Of a stretch of 64,000 bases of DNA, positions 1 through 10,836 are shown piece after piece. The notes under the pieces are model-generated. The model saw only the letters and a list, made by a program, of their open reading frames with translations. It searched no databases and was not told where the DNA came from. A program made the position numbers and the translations under genes. The DNA comes from Asparagopsis taxiformis (Eukaryota > Rhodophyta > Florideophyceae > Bonnemaisoniales > Bonnemaisoniaceae), in the NCBI GenBank assembly GCA_030407315.1, contig JALQPE010001027.1, positions 1 to 64,000 of the forward strand, written 5' to 3'. Numbering within the stretch: the first letter of the stretch is position 1; the number at the start of each line of letters is the position of its first letter.

Positions 1-3000
1 CTCAGATTACGTCGTGTCGTACTACTCGAGTCACCGGAACTCGAAGAATTCGATGCCTCATCTTGTTCATCGGATGCTAGCGATAGCGCCCATTCCTCTA
101 GATCTGGAAGCGAATGCAAACCATTTCCATTCCGGCTGTCAACGATGTAAACAACACAACTCTCGTCATGGAATATGCGACGAATCGCCGGTTGTTTGAC
201 ACGGTGAGTTGTTTAGGCGAAGATGCCCACCAGGAAGTGTGACACTCAAAATAACGCGATCGACGCGCTCTGACACGTCACACACGTTCCGTATCTCCAT
301 CAATTTCGACCGAAATTGAACGTCAACATTGTTGACCCATCCTCAGAAATGCCAAATTTGGACACGTGTGGAAGAAATGGAGACACCGACTCGATGGTGT
401 TGCCGAATTGTCGAACATCCCAAACTTGCACTTCATATTCAGTCAACACGTACAGATCCGAGCATCTCCCAACATACAGATCGTACACCATATCGCGACA
501 TTTCGGGAAGAGTGCCCACGAGTGACACATGTCGACCATCGTTGCTCACCCGCCATACACTCGTCTTCCATAATCTGCAGAAAATAACAAGCGCCCATCG
601 CCACTGAACAGAACACATTTCACCTGATCATGATGTTCGTCTGGCGATTTCCACAGTTGCTCGCCACTCTGCACGTCCCAACCCGAACACTGTGATCCCA
701 CGACGCTGACGCCAGTAGTCTCCCATCAGCGCTCAACGCCACACTGTACACACATTCTGTGTGCCCCTCGAACACGGCGCCGGTGTCCTCGAAACTTTCC
801 GTGTGCCATACACGGATCGTTCCATCATGTGATGCAGACACCATCACATGTTCACTTCCTCCGATGGCCAGCGAACTCACTAGTTTGTCATGCGCAGCAA
901 CAGCTTCAACTACTTTCCTACTCGGTATGTCCATCACGAATAGTCGTCCTCGGTCGGTACCCAGAACAACTTTCTCCAACGATGGCAATACTTGCATGCA
1001 TTCAATATATTCAATATATTCTAGGCCTTTTCGTTCCACTTGCATCGTTCGCCATTTCTCTTCGTTCTTCCATGTCGTAACTTGCCCGGTACGATCGCAT
1101 GAATACATCAGCCCTGTGTTGCGATCGAAAAATACAGACTCAACACGGTGGTCGGCGCGATGAACTGGAGTCTTCTTCACCGTCCCATCACCTCCATCCA
1201 ACACCCATATCTCTCCTCCTCGTCCTCCCACAATAACTTTTCCCCCCGTACCAACACAAATGCATTCACCTTCATTTTCCAGCTCCAGTACTCGCCTCAA
1301 CGAGCTCCGCCCCTCTCCAGTCCCCAGCCCCCCAGAACCACAACGAACCCAAGGACGCTCCCCATATCGCTCTATACTATAAACTATTCGCTCAGCTACC
1401 CCACTCTCGCTCACTACATCTCGCAGTCTCCCAAATAGTTGATACGTGCATTCTTCTCGATTCTTCATACAGTGCGGTATTATGCACAGCTCCATTGCCC
1501 TCACGACAACAGACAAATCGCGCACTATTCTTCTCACACTCTCCGTCTTCTCGTCTTCTTTCTCCAGATACTTTCGCAACATCTCAAGCTCGCTGATTAC
1601 CTTTCGAAACGCCGGTCGCTCTTCATCCTTGTTCATCTCTTCGATCCAGCGGTAATCCGTCAACAACTGAACCGCCTCAGTGATGCGCCCTGCTCCGAGG
1701 AGGTGTCGAACCACATGCTCCCTCATATACTTGTCGCTCTCCGTCTTCTTCAGCTTCCACCATTCATCTTCTTCCGCCTCTGTGCCCCCTCCCACAGTTT
1801 CCATTCCTTCATCTCCACTTGTCCGCAGCCATGCTCGATACCCCTCCACCAGCCGACCATGCCACCATCGTACTCCCTCCTCCCCTCGGCCATTCCCACA
1901 CACACGTCGTGGACAAGATCATGCAGTCGTACCCCCATCACCAGTCCCCCCTCATCTTCTTCTAGCCATACCACACTGTGCCTCGAAAACATACGCACTG
2001 CTGACAGCACATCCTCCACATCCCACAGCTTCTCAATCGCTCCCAGTGGAAGACACATCTGCTTCTCCACAACGCAAAACGATCGAAACATCTCTCCCAC
2101 TCTCATCCTCTGCCCCTCCCACCCTCTCTCCAGACACTCTAGGCTCGACTGTATAGCTACATCCAGTCCCCTATGTCTACTCCCGCTTTCTGCCCCCGAC
2201 AGCTGCACACTGCTCCGCCTCAGACTCTCCTCGTATTGCACAATGGCATTCGGTCCACACACATCTCGCCGTCGACCAAACACCTCTTGCATCCCAGACC
2301 CAGCACACTCAGTGCCAGTGGCAGTCCCGCACATACCTCAATGATGCCATCGAGTGCATCACGGTTAGCGCATGACCACGACAACACCTCGTTACCCTCG
2401 ATCCCAGCATACTTGCATAGAATCGCGGTACATGTTTCCCTGCGCAAATCTTCAGGACTCACTGCAATTGACACATCATGCGTCGGTACTCGCCCAATCG
2501 CCTTATTCCTCGTCGACGTCAGCACTTTGCAACTTCCTCCTCCATCAATCTCTTGCACACCTTTGCAGGCGGTATCCACCAACGTGTGCACACTGGGATC
2601 GAGATCCCACACGTCGTCAAAGATGAGGAGGAAGCGCTTCGCCGCGAGTAGGTCGATCAGCTTTTCCATCATGTTCACATGTGTATTGTCTTTTGCAGCG
2701 AGATGAGTAAATTTGGGGAGGAAATCTGGGAATGCGTCGGTGACAATCTCCGCAAGCTGGTCCAATAGCCTCTGCACTTTGGCGTCGTGGCCAAGTTCAA
2801 TGAACCACACGCCGTCTGGGAACTTTTGCCAAACATCTGTGCGTCTGCCGAGGGCGCGCAGGATAGTGGTTTTGCCTGCGCCACCCATGCCGACAAGTGC
2901 TATAGCGTTTTGGTTTGGGTCGTTGGAGACGAGGGCGAGCTTGGCCTTGCTTTCCGGAGTACGGGAGTTTCGGGAAAGTCGAGGACAATGTGGCGAGAGT

Positions 3001-3247
3001 TTCGGGGGACGTGGAAACGGAGGGCTGTGGGGTACGTGGGGACGTGACGGTTGGGCGGAAGATGGTGTAGGAGTCGAGTGGGGAGGCGGGTGGGAGGGCT
3101 GGGACACTGGATGGGGTGAGGAAGACGGCGCGTTGGGAGGTGCTGCGGTGGAGGGAACGGGACTGGAGGTTTGGTGTGGGGCGCCAGATGGCTCGGTGGA
3201 GGACGGATTCGGGGTGGGCTGTGCGGTTGACTCGGGAAATTTTGCAT
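1..3247 (-). pseudogene. NLR-1: broken NB-ARC/WD40 gene, 3' end outside window
   Basis: This minus-strand relative of NLR-4 (40833-45209) is split over several frames. The N-terminal and NB-ARC part (about 2220-3107) shows a P-loop GMGGAGKTT, Walker B LLIFDDVWD and GLPLALS. The winged-helix part with VRLHDLV, an MHD-like motif, is in a second frame (about 1750-2334). The helical and first WD40 part is in a third (about 690-1900), and further WD40 sequence follows after more shifts near 680 and 305. The shift near 680 is a one-base loss in an A-run (680-681) compared with the sister genes. A possible start is the ATG at 3245-3247, giving MQNFPSQ, which lacks the MGKC signal of the other copies. 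The window ends near the equivalent of residue 1080, so any TIR domain lies to the left. It is probably a pseudogene, but because several breaks are homopolymer indels, sequencing error is possible. Confidence 0.85.
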
Positions 3248-5459
3248 GGCGACGCAGGTGGGAATGGGAACGGAGAGAAGAATGTCAGTCGCGAATACGG
3301 ACGGGCGGAATGGATGGAAAGCGTGGTCGGAAAGGGATTGACGGGTGTGTGAGCGGGAGGCGGTGAGCGGTGAACGGTGAACGGACGGGTTTATGGGTTT
3401 CTGCGCAGGTTGGCAAAGCGTAAACGGAACGGACGGACGGATGAATGAATGAATGCGGAGGGTTGGAGCGATAACCGCAGAGCAGACTCGACTCGGCGCT
3501 GTTCTGTACCGTATCAATTATTTCAGTTCCCCGAACTGTCTGCACAGCCCGGCATGGCTCGGTTCAGCTGCGGGGGCGATGGCAGCAATGCAAACACAGA
3601 TGATGTTTGGTCAAATTGGAATTATTGATATTGTTGTTGTTGGCCATGCGCTGTGTCGCTGCCAACTCGGTATCAGTCGGCGGTGGTGTACCACAACCAA
3701 CTCGTCTTGAATACAATGGGCAAACTACTTTGGAGGAGTGGTGCTCATTCAGGGTTATTGGCGGGTGCACGGGGTGTGACGGGTGGCCGTAGCTGAGGAT
3801 AAACAGTACTATTTCTGTGTGTTACACTAACGTCGAAACGCAGGCTGTGAGCTCAGCGGAGCTGATTGGTAAGAGCGGAGGACATGAGAATCTAGAGAAA
3901 TGGTGATGGTGATGATGGTGTACATCCTACCGTGGAAGGCAGGGGAAATTGGCATTGGTTGCAGACTTTTAGAACCTCAGCTGTCCAATGCGATGAAAGG
4001 CGGTCTGTTCAAAGCCTGGGGCACGGTGCAAGCACTTTCCGCGCCTCTGATCGAGTTTGACAACGCCTCTGGCAGCGAATCACAGCAAGAGAAATCGGCT
4101 GATACGAGATGTTGCATATTGTCTCCGCCAGTTGAGTCGAGGGACGAAATAGTGCCTTGCTGGCATCGAATATACACGTGTATTTCGAGGAGGACGAGGC
4201 GCCCGAAATTCATCTGCAAAACTGGCGGTAGGGGAAAATATCTCTACCCCGATTCATGCGCCCTAATGAGGCCAATACAACGTGTCGGGTGTCGTCCACG
4301 TGTCCATATCCTGTTTGCGGACACTATACACGCTCTATATCTATTCGACGTGTCTCAAGGTAGAACAAGTGCCATACAGAAAGTACACCCGGACCACGGC
4401 TCGTGTACACTGTGTCATGCCATGGTGTATCATTCGTACACTACCGCCAAATGCAGCGCATAGTGTACTCGTTCGAACCAACTGTTGCACCCGCGCGGGG
4501 GCAATAGTAAGGGTTGAGTGCCGATCCAGCACCGCCCTCACCAAGTTCAGACAACACTACCACTAGTCGAGCTCAAGTCGTCCAGAGTGTAGCCGCTTTC
4601 CGATTGCTCCAAAAACGAAACAGGCATTAGCAATGACGTCAAATCCTCTCTAATCGCAACCTAAACATGCTGCCATGTTGCGCTCGATGACTGCATTTCC
4701 AACGCCCCTTCCGTATGTAGCATCCATCACCTGATCAACTCGCAGTCCACAGCTGAACAGCATCTACAGCCCCAAATTCTGCTCAAAAAATCTATCGCAC
4801 GCCGTTGTACTGGAGCTCTGGAAGGGGGAATGATACTTCAAACTGTGACTGCACGCGCGTACAGACACATCGTTTGCGTTCAGCCCGTGCGTCCGACGCA
4901 GGCTGCGAGGCGGTAGGAAATGGGTTTTTGTAGAATATTATGCAGCAATAGCTTGGTTGTTCCCATGCGTCGTCTGCGACCTGCGTTGCTCTCGTCCTCT
5001 TCGATATTCCAAGTCCACCGTTGATCCATTTCATGACTACAATTGCTGGGCAGATTTCAGATCTCTGCACGCGAAGAGGAGTAGATAGCCACTTGACAAT
5101 CATCCCTCGCTAGTTTACTTTGCACATATATGGGCACTCTGACCGAAATGACGTTCCACATCCCATCTATTCGCTTCGCTTGCGCCAGCGGTCGTCCTAC
5201 GTGTGCACCTATCCCATAAGCAAGCAGTAATCTGACCAAGCAAGGCTACTCACAACTTGAAGACGAGCGCATTGTCCGAGTGTACTGTTCTGCTCCGCGT
5301 TCTCAGCGGCTCTACGACTATGAGTTCGGCTGGTGCAGCGGACCATTGCACACTCTGCTCTCCCCTACAACGTTACAATACCTCCAATCTATGTACCGCT
5401 TAGTTTCATAAACGTTCCACGACATGCGCCCACCACCAATGGTTGCTGTACAATAATAA
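3248..5459. other. Gene-poor stretch upstream of NLR-1
   Basis: No ORF here has recognisable domains or sustained coding character. Short tandem tetranucleotide runs (ACGG then ATGA units) lie at about 3426-3455, in the 5' flank of NLR-1. The part from about 5217 resembles the sequences at 22495-22630 and 38530-38830, so it belongs to a repeated NLR 3'-flank sequence that has diverged. Confidence 0.5.
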
Positions 5460-5489
5460 ATGTACTTGCGAGGTGCGTCAACTGGTTGG

Positions 5490-5560
5490 CACTTCTATCG
5501 GTTTCCAGCCACATCCTGGCCTCCACAATCGCGCACCCACGACCATGAACACTATCAACA
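5490..5560 (-). pseudogene. Relic of an NLR C-terminus (very short)
   Basis: On the minus strand this segment reads approximately AIVEARMW, matching AIVEAKKR near the C-terminus of NLR-2 and NLR-3. Its surroundings (5440-5550) align by eye with the relic at 38790-38860, including a shared GGTTTCCAGCC flank. The match is very short. The call rests on the shared flank as much as on the peptide. Confidence 0.35.
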
Positions 5561-5720
5561 ATCGCACACGAGCACTAATTTAGTACAGCTGCGTCCATCG
5601 CAACCATGCTGCGGAGCACACACGGATTTCGCATCGATCGTCCACGGGTCGTGTCGCAGCCAGCGGTGGATGCTCATGCCAAGGCAAAGCGTAATTGGAG
5701 CCTCTAAATATATCCAAAAA

Positions 5721-6032
5721 TGTCAGAGTCCAAGATGTTTCGCTTGCTAGTTGCAGCGGTGCTACTGCGTTGTCCTTTATTTTTCAGAAGGGTGAGGTGG
5801 CGCTGCACTTATACTACTACTAGCGTTGTATTTTGTATCAGGGATGATCCACTTGAGTAAAGGTACTCTAGAAGGTACGGGAAAACTCGAGATCGTAATG
5901 GAGAGGTCAACTTAGACTTGAGACAGAGATGTTAATCTCGAGGCCATAGGAATTTCGGAGCGGGTGATTCAATGGTGAAAATAAGGTGTACTGTAAACCG
6001 TCTGAGCACCGTGGTGCAGTCCATTTCCAACA
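5721..6032 (-). repeat. Copia-1 3' LTR (312 bp)
   Basis: Direct repeat of 10525-10836 with TG...CA ends. In element orientation this is the downstream LTR, as the ORF runs toward it and the polypurine tract touches it. Confidence 0.93.
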
Positions 6033-6041
6033 TTCCCCCTC
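6033..6041 (-). other. Copia-1 polypurine tract
   Basis: The minus strand reads GAGGGGGAA directly before the 3' LTR. This is where plus-strand DNA synthesis would start. The gag-pol stop codon TGA (6042-6040) overlaps it, so coding sequence runs up to the tract. Confidence 0.85.
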
Positions 6042-9000
6042 ACGGTGCGGAAGGCGCGATGAGCAGTGCATCACGCTGTTCAGTAAAGCATGAACTGACT
6101 AAGGCTTTCGTGAAGGAGTCAGCCTTATTAGACGTAGACGGAACGTAGCTTATTTGAACGTGTTTCTTTCGAACATGCTCCTTGACATAGTGATAGCGTA
6201 TCCCAATGTGCTTGACATTTCGCAAGCCTTGTATCTCTTTTGTCCATGCTATGCTCCCCAGATTGTCTTGATATACATTCGTAGCTGTAGTCTGAACAAT
6301 GCCAATCTCATTGAGAAAACCGCGAATCCAGACAACCTGGCGCACACACTCACAGAGTGCATTGAATTCTGCCTCGGAAGTTGACAATGCTGTTGTTGTC
6401 TGAAGTCTAGAAGACCACCAGATCGGAACAGAATTGAATGTTATTACCACTCCACTCCTGGATCGCCTCCTTGTTAAATCACGAGCCCAATCAGAGTCCG
6501 ACCATGCCTTCAGAAGTACTTCACCTTTGTCCTTTCTAATGCTGATTCCCCACGAAGTAGTGCCGATGAGGTATTTGACGACGTGTTTCATCATTTTCCA
6601 ATGTTTCTGTTGAGGTGCAGCTTGATATTTTCCAAGCATCGAAACTGCTGTAGAGAGATCAGGACGTGTACGCGTCGAGAGATACAATAAAGCGCCCAGA
6701 ACTTCTGCAAACGGAACATTACGCATAGATTCTCTCGATTCAGCAGTTGATTTTTCCCTTGGCTCGTAAAGCACGTGACCGTTCGGCAGTGGTGTCTTGG
6801 ATGGATTAGCATCGCACATGTTTGCAGTGCGAATTATCTTCTGGGCCAATGCCTCTTGAGATATGTGATATCCCTTGGATGTTTCCTTGATACGGACACC
6901 AAGGAAAAACTCAGTGGCACCCAGATCTGTCGTTTGGAATACATTTTCTAGATCCTGCTTAACTGAAGCTATCAAATTCTCGCTTCCGAACAGGGCGAGA
7001 TCATCCACATAAGCAAGTATGATTACAAATCCATTTGATTCCGACCGCATGAATATGCATTCGTTCGCTTTCAGCGGCTTGAATTGCATTGACTGTAGCA
7101 CTGAGGTTAACTCTTGATACCACAGTCTTGGTGCTTGTCTCAAACCATAAAGTGACTTGGTTAACTTGACTACCGAACCATCTGCTCTGGGTATGTCATC
7201 AATTGAAGGCAGTTTAAGCCAGATAGATAGCGAACTAGGAAGTTTGGCATAGAGAAATGCCGATTGGATGTCCAAATGGCATCTTGACCATCCATGGGAG
7301 GCTGAAAGTGTCAGCAGTAATCTAAATAACTCAAAGCATGCAACTGGTGCATATAGATCTGCATAGCTCGTACCAATAACCTGTTGTAGATTCCCCCTTG
7401 CGACCAGTCGGGCTTTGAATCGAGAGGGATTCCCATGCTCATCCCTTTTCAGCTTTAAAATAATGCCAGATGGGAGTGCAATGTTCGGCTTAGTTGCAAG
7501 GGTTGAACTGCTTGTGTTCCATGTACCAGCATTTTCGAGCGAGTTAAATTCTTCATTTATAGCCTTGATCCAATGATTTCGTTCATTTGATGCTAGAGCT
7601 TCCCTCACAGACGGCTCATCAGATGTTGTAATCGTAAGTGGTAAAGCAGCTGACGTTCGTGGCACTTCTGATGTAGATACTGTTTCTTCAGGTTCGCTCT
7701 CCTCAGAATCTTGTAAAGTTTCAGAGAATAAGTCCGTGATAGTAATAATGTCATCATTGTAGTCATTGTCATCGCCTTTTTCACTTGCTGCATTGCCTGA
7801 ATTTGCAACATCGACATTGTAATTTTCGGATTCATAATCTTGCTGCACATGTTCGCAGGGGGCTTCGGCGTCATCAGAATCAAAAGTACCATCTGAATGA
7901 GAGTCTTCTGTGCTGCTTAGAGCATGAAAATAATGATGTGAAACTGATGCCCCGCTGTCAGACTCTTTATTCTTGTCTTCTGCACTGAATAAGTGCAACC
8001 CAGGAAATTCTCTTTCGTTGAAACGGACATGCTTTGTGATTATGACACCATCTCTACACAATATTTTGTACAATCCACCCTTGACGTGACCCAAGTTAAT
8101 CCCATGTACTGCACGTGATTCAAGTTTGCAGGATGATTTCCTGCTTGGTGCTACTATTGCTTTGCATCCAAACGGACGAAGATGCTTTGTGTGTGGATTG
8201 CATATACCGAATAACATTTCATACGGTATTTCCTTCGTAGTAGAGTGTATCATTGCGTTCTTGCTTTGGCAAACGCATTGCAGTGCATCACTCCAGTATG
8301 AGAGAGGAAGCTTTGATTCGTTAAGTACAGAGCGTATTGCAGAAAGTAGTGTACCTTGACACCTTTCTACAAGACCATTAGATGCAGGAGTGTATGGTGA
8401 TGTTTTGTTAATTACGACACCTTTCTTCCGAAGCTCACTTTGTGCAGGGAAGAATTCCGATCCACCATCAGTGTGAAGTACACGAACAAGTGTTCCAGTC
8501 TGCCTTTCAAACCACACAATGAACTGCAATAGCGCTCTAGATGTGTCGCTCTTAGATGTGAGGGGTTCAACTTCTATGAAACGGGAGTGCTCATCAACAA
8601 TTGTAAGGAAATAAATGTTTCCTGAACGACAGTGTGGGGAAATTGGACCGACGAGATCGGCATGCAAAGTCCCTGGTATAATTTCTTTTGTAATACTCCC
8701 TTTGTATTTGCGCCTGAACTTTCCTGTAGCGCATGGATCACAACTGAAAACTCCCTCGGATATGAAAGGGAGTTTGCCTGACTTCAACATCTCCTTGATC
8801 TGGTTTGACGACCCAAAGTGTGATAGGCGTTTATGCCAAACTTGTTCATTCATAGATGATTTCACGTGATGATCTTCGTTTTGTGTGGATATGTATTGTT
8901 TTGTAGGTAGAACTGTCTTCAGATCAATGTTTCCAATGTATGATTGGATTTCTTCTTCTGAATCTCCAACGCTTTCACTATAGTTGACTTTAAACTCTGC

Positions 9001-10392
9001 ATCTCTCGATGCAGTGTACAGATCCTCATTGCTGTTACCATGATCAACAGAAGTGTGATAATCATCTCTGCTTGAATTCTTGTCGAATTCTTCATGAGCC
9101 GTAACTGCTATACATGCATTCACATCTATATCCTCGCTTGAATCGATTGTACTCTGGCAGTCATGTTCTTCGTGTGTACCAATGAAGTACAGATCGTTAC
9201 TGTCGCGATTTGCGACTCCAATGATAGATTTATCATCCTCCATATCAATGATGAAAGCCTTCTTTTCTGTGAATAGAACAGAAATTCCTTTTGCGGTAAG
9301 TGCAGGAATAGAGAGTAGATCCATGGAAAGGCTTCTAGCAGCAAGAACATTCGATAGTTGAACAGTGGTAATACGTGAATCATTATTCCAGTGCACTGTG
9401 CGTGATCCTGTTACCTCAGCATTTATCTTTGAGTCGTCTCCTAGAGCAATCGGTATGTTGCAAGTAGATGTCTCGCATAAGATACGGGGATCTTTGGTCA
9501 TGTGTGCAGTAGTACCCGAGTCCAGCATCATCCTATATGATCCAGGTGTTGCTGCATTAACCATTGCAATTGCGGCACGAATGTCCTTCTTCTTATTGGC
9601 CTTCTTGTCCTTGGGATCGGTGTTCTTTGCATCGGTTCTCTCGGCATTATTAGACGAGTCATCTTTAGATGTATTCCCATTGCTCAAGTTGAGACGGTTG
9701 TTAGGATTTTTTGGATTCAGGTAGCATTTTTTTGTAGAATGTCCTCGGCGGTCACATATCTGACACGGAGCATTTGTGACAGTATTCGCACGATGGAGTT
9801 TCATCTTATTCCTGAAAGTACGTTGATCTTCAATCAGGCGTTGTGTAATGTCTTGCCAGTTCGCACTTTCGTCAGAAAGTGTTTTAATGGCAGCAGTGAC
9901 AGGCGCAAGCTCTGGTGCTTGTACGGATGCGACCAGTAGTGCTACGGCAAGCTCATCCTGTATTTTTGTATCCATAGACTGCAACTGCTCAATGATCGCA
10001 GCCATTTTATCAACATGTGATCCCATATCTTTCTGGATATCATTAAAACGAAGTGATACCAATTCAGTCATCTTAGTTATTCGAGAAGCAGTAGATCTTG
10101 AGTCATACCGTTCATCCAGCTTCTTAAGCATTTCAAACGGTCTTCCGACAACAGATCTTATTACACGAAGTGGTTTGTCATTAAGTGCATGTATTATGAT
10201 ATGACTAGCCTTCTTTTGAGCTACTTCGAATTGCTTCCTCTTAGGACTATCTTGTTCGTATGGGTTGGAATCATGTATGAGAGCATCTGTGAGATCTTTT
10301 GCTTCACATGCTGCTTCTACCCTTATTTTCCATAGACGATAGTCACCATTTTCGTCGAATGGTTTGATGCGAATCTTTTCTTCCTCTGTCAT
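6040..10392 (-). CDS. Copia-1 Gag-Pol polyprotein
   Basis: A single ORF of about 1450 aa codes for all retrotransposon proteins. The start is taken at ATG 10392 (MTEEEKIRIKPF). The frame is open 27 codons further up, but only from a GTG. Domains in order: Gag-type N-terminus; CCHC zinc knuckle (CQICDRRGHSTKKC, residues about 205-218); aspartic protease (LDSGTTAHM, about 287); pre-integrase zinc region (HKRLSHFG ... CDPCATGK); integrase core (HADLVGP, HTDGGSEF, NGLVERCQ); reverse transcriptase (FKARLVARG, AYVDDLALFG near 1126); and RNase H (SDSDWARD, LSTSEAEFNAL, KHIGIRYHYV). All catalytic motifs look intact, so the element may be autonomous. The protease-integrase-RT-RNase H order is diagnostic of Ty1/copia. 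The protease-integrase linker is acidic and Ser/Asp-rich. Confidence 0.95.
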   Translation of the reverse strand: MTEEEKIRIKPFDENGDYRLWKIRVEAACEAKDLTDALIHDSNPYEQDSPKRKQFEVAQKKASHIIIHALNDKPLRVIRSVVGRPFEMLKKLDERYDSRSTASRITKMTELVSLRFNDIQKDMGSHVDKMAAIIEQLQSMDTKIQDELAVALLVASVQAPELAPVTAAIKTLSDESANWQDITQRLIEDQRTFRNKMKLHRANTVTNAPCQICDRRGHSTKKCYLNPKNPNNRLNLSNGNTSKDDSSNNAERTDAKNTDPKDKKANKKKDIRAAIAMVNAATPGSYRMMLDSGTTAHMTKDPRILCETSTCNIPIALGDDSKINAEVTGSRTVHWNNDSRITTVQLSNVLAARSLSMDLLSIPALTAKGISVLFTEKKAFIIDMEDDKSIIGVANRDSNDLYFIGTHEEHDCQSTIDSSEDIDVNACIAVTAHEEFDKNSSRDDYHTSVDHGNSNEDLYTASRDAEFKVNYSESVGDSEEEIQSYIGNIDLKTVLPTKQYISTQNEDHHVKSSMNEQVWHKRLSHFGSSNQIKEMLKSGKLPFISEGVFSCDPCATGKFRRKYKGSITKEIIPGTLHADLVGPISPHCRSGNIYFLTIVDEHSRFIEVEPLTSKSDTSRALLQFIVWFERQTGTLVRVLHTDGGSEFFPAQSELRKKGVVINKTSPYTPASNGLVERCQGTLLSAIRSVLNESKLPLSYWSDALQCVCQSKNAMIHSTTKEIPYEMLFGICNPHTKHLRPFGCKAIVAPSRKSSCKLESRAVHGINLGHVKGGLYKILCRDGVIITKHVRFNEREFPGLHLFSAEDKNKESDSGASVSHHYFHALSSTEDSHSDGTFDSDDAEAPCEHVQQDYESENYNVDVANSGNAASEKGDDNDYNDDIITITDLFSETLQDSEESEPEETVSTSEVPRTSAALPLTITTSDEPSVREALASNERNHWIKAINEEFNSLENAGTWNTSSSTLATKPNIALPSGIILKLKRDEHGNPSRFKARLVARGNLQQVIGTSYADLYAPVACFELFRLLLTLSASHGWSRCHLDIQSAFLYAKLPSSLSIWLKLPSIDDIPRADGSVVKLTKSLYGLRQAPRLWYQELTSVLQSMQFKPLKANECIFMRSESNGFVIILAYVDDLALFGSENLIASVKQDLENVFQTTDLGATEFFLGVRIKETSKGYHISQEALAQKIIRTANMCDANPSKTPLPNGHVLYEPREKSTAESRESMRNVPFAEVLGALLYLSTRTRPDLSTAVSMLGKYQAAPQQKHWKMMKHVVKYLIGTTSWGISIRKDKGEVLLKAWSDSDWARDLTRRRSRSGVVITFNSVPIWWSSRLQTTTALSTSEAEFNALCECVRQVVWIRGFLNEIGIVQTTATNVYQDNLGSIAWTKEIQGLRNVKHIGIRYHYVKEHVRKKHVQISYVPSTSNKADSFTKALVSSCFTEQRDALLIAPSAP

Positions 10393-10510
10393 GATGAAGT
10401 TTGCACTGCAAATGCTTCGGCCTTCAAATGGGAGAAGGGGTACACTGAAAACGACAACGTGAGGATGTCGCACGAAGTTAAATTGAACACAGCAGCGAGG
10501 CGGCTAGGCT

Positions 10511-10524
10511 CTGGGCCCATAACC
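10511..10524 (-). other. Copia-1 PBS (internal tRNA-Met type)
   Basis: On the minus strand GGTTATGGGCCCAG follows the 5' LTR with no gap. It is complementary to the anticodon stem-loop region of eukaryotic initiator tRNA-Met (CTGGGCCCATAACC), not to a tRNA 3' end. Priming by a tRNA half is established for Drosophila copia; its use here is inferred from the match. Confidence 0.85.
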
Positions 10525-10836
10525 TGTCAGAGTCCAAGATGTTTCGCTTGCTAGTTGCAGCGGTGCTACTGCGTTGTCCTTTATTTTTCAGAAGGGTGAG
10601 GTGGCGCTGCACTTATACTACTACTAGCGTTGTATTTTGTATCAGGGATGATCCACTTGAGTAAAGGTACTCTAGAAGGTACGGGAAAACTCGAGATCGT
10701 AATGGAGAGGTCAACTTAGACTTGAGACAGAGATGTTAATCTCGAGGCCATAGGAATTTCGGAGCGGGTGATTCAATGGTGAAAATAAGGTGTACTGTAA
10801 ACCGTCTGAGCACCGTGGTGCAGTCCATTTCCAACA
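10525..10836 (-). repeat. Copia-1 5' LTR (312 bp)
   Basis: Direct repeat of 5721-6032, TG...CA ends, followed on the minus strand by the PBS. It would carry the element's promoter. Confidence 0.93.

Larger units (their letters stand above)
5721..10836 (-). mobile_element. Copia-1: complete Ty1/copia LTR retrotransposon
   Basis: This is a full-length element on the minus strand. Two 312-bp LTRs that read as identical (5721-6032 and 10525-10836) start TGTCAG and end CCAACA on the plus strand. A polypurine tract abuts the 3' LTR, a PBS abuts the 5' LTR, and one long gag-pol ORF lies between. Flanks are A-rich (AAAAA on the left, AAAAC on the right), so a 4-5 bp target duplication is likely but imperfect. 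Identical LTRs and an open ORF indicate recent insertion. A second, 3'-truncated copy lies at 22625-26535 because the surrounding 15.7 kb is duplicated. Confidence 0.95.

Noticed and set aside
1439..2344. 301-aa plus-strand ORF opposite NLR-1
   Set aside because: It is antisense to the NB-ARC and helical part of NLR-1 and is Ser/His/Pro-rich, as expected from the reverse of a coding strand.
10393..10473. Extended N-terminus of copia-1 Gag-Pol
   Set aside because: It would need a GTG start; the ATG at 10392 gives a typical Gag beginning.
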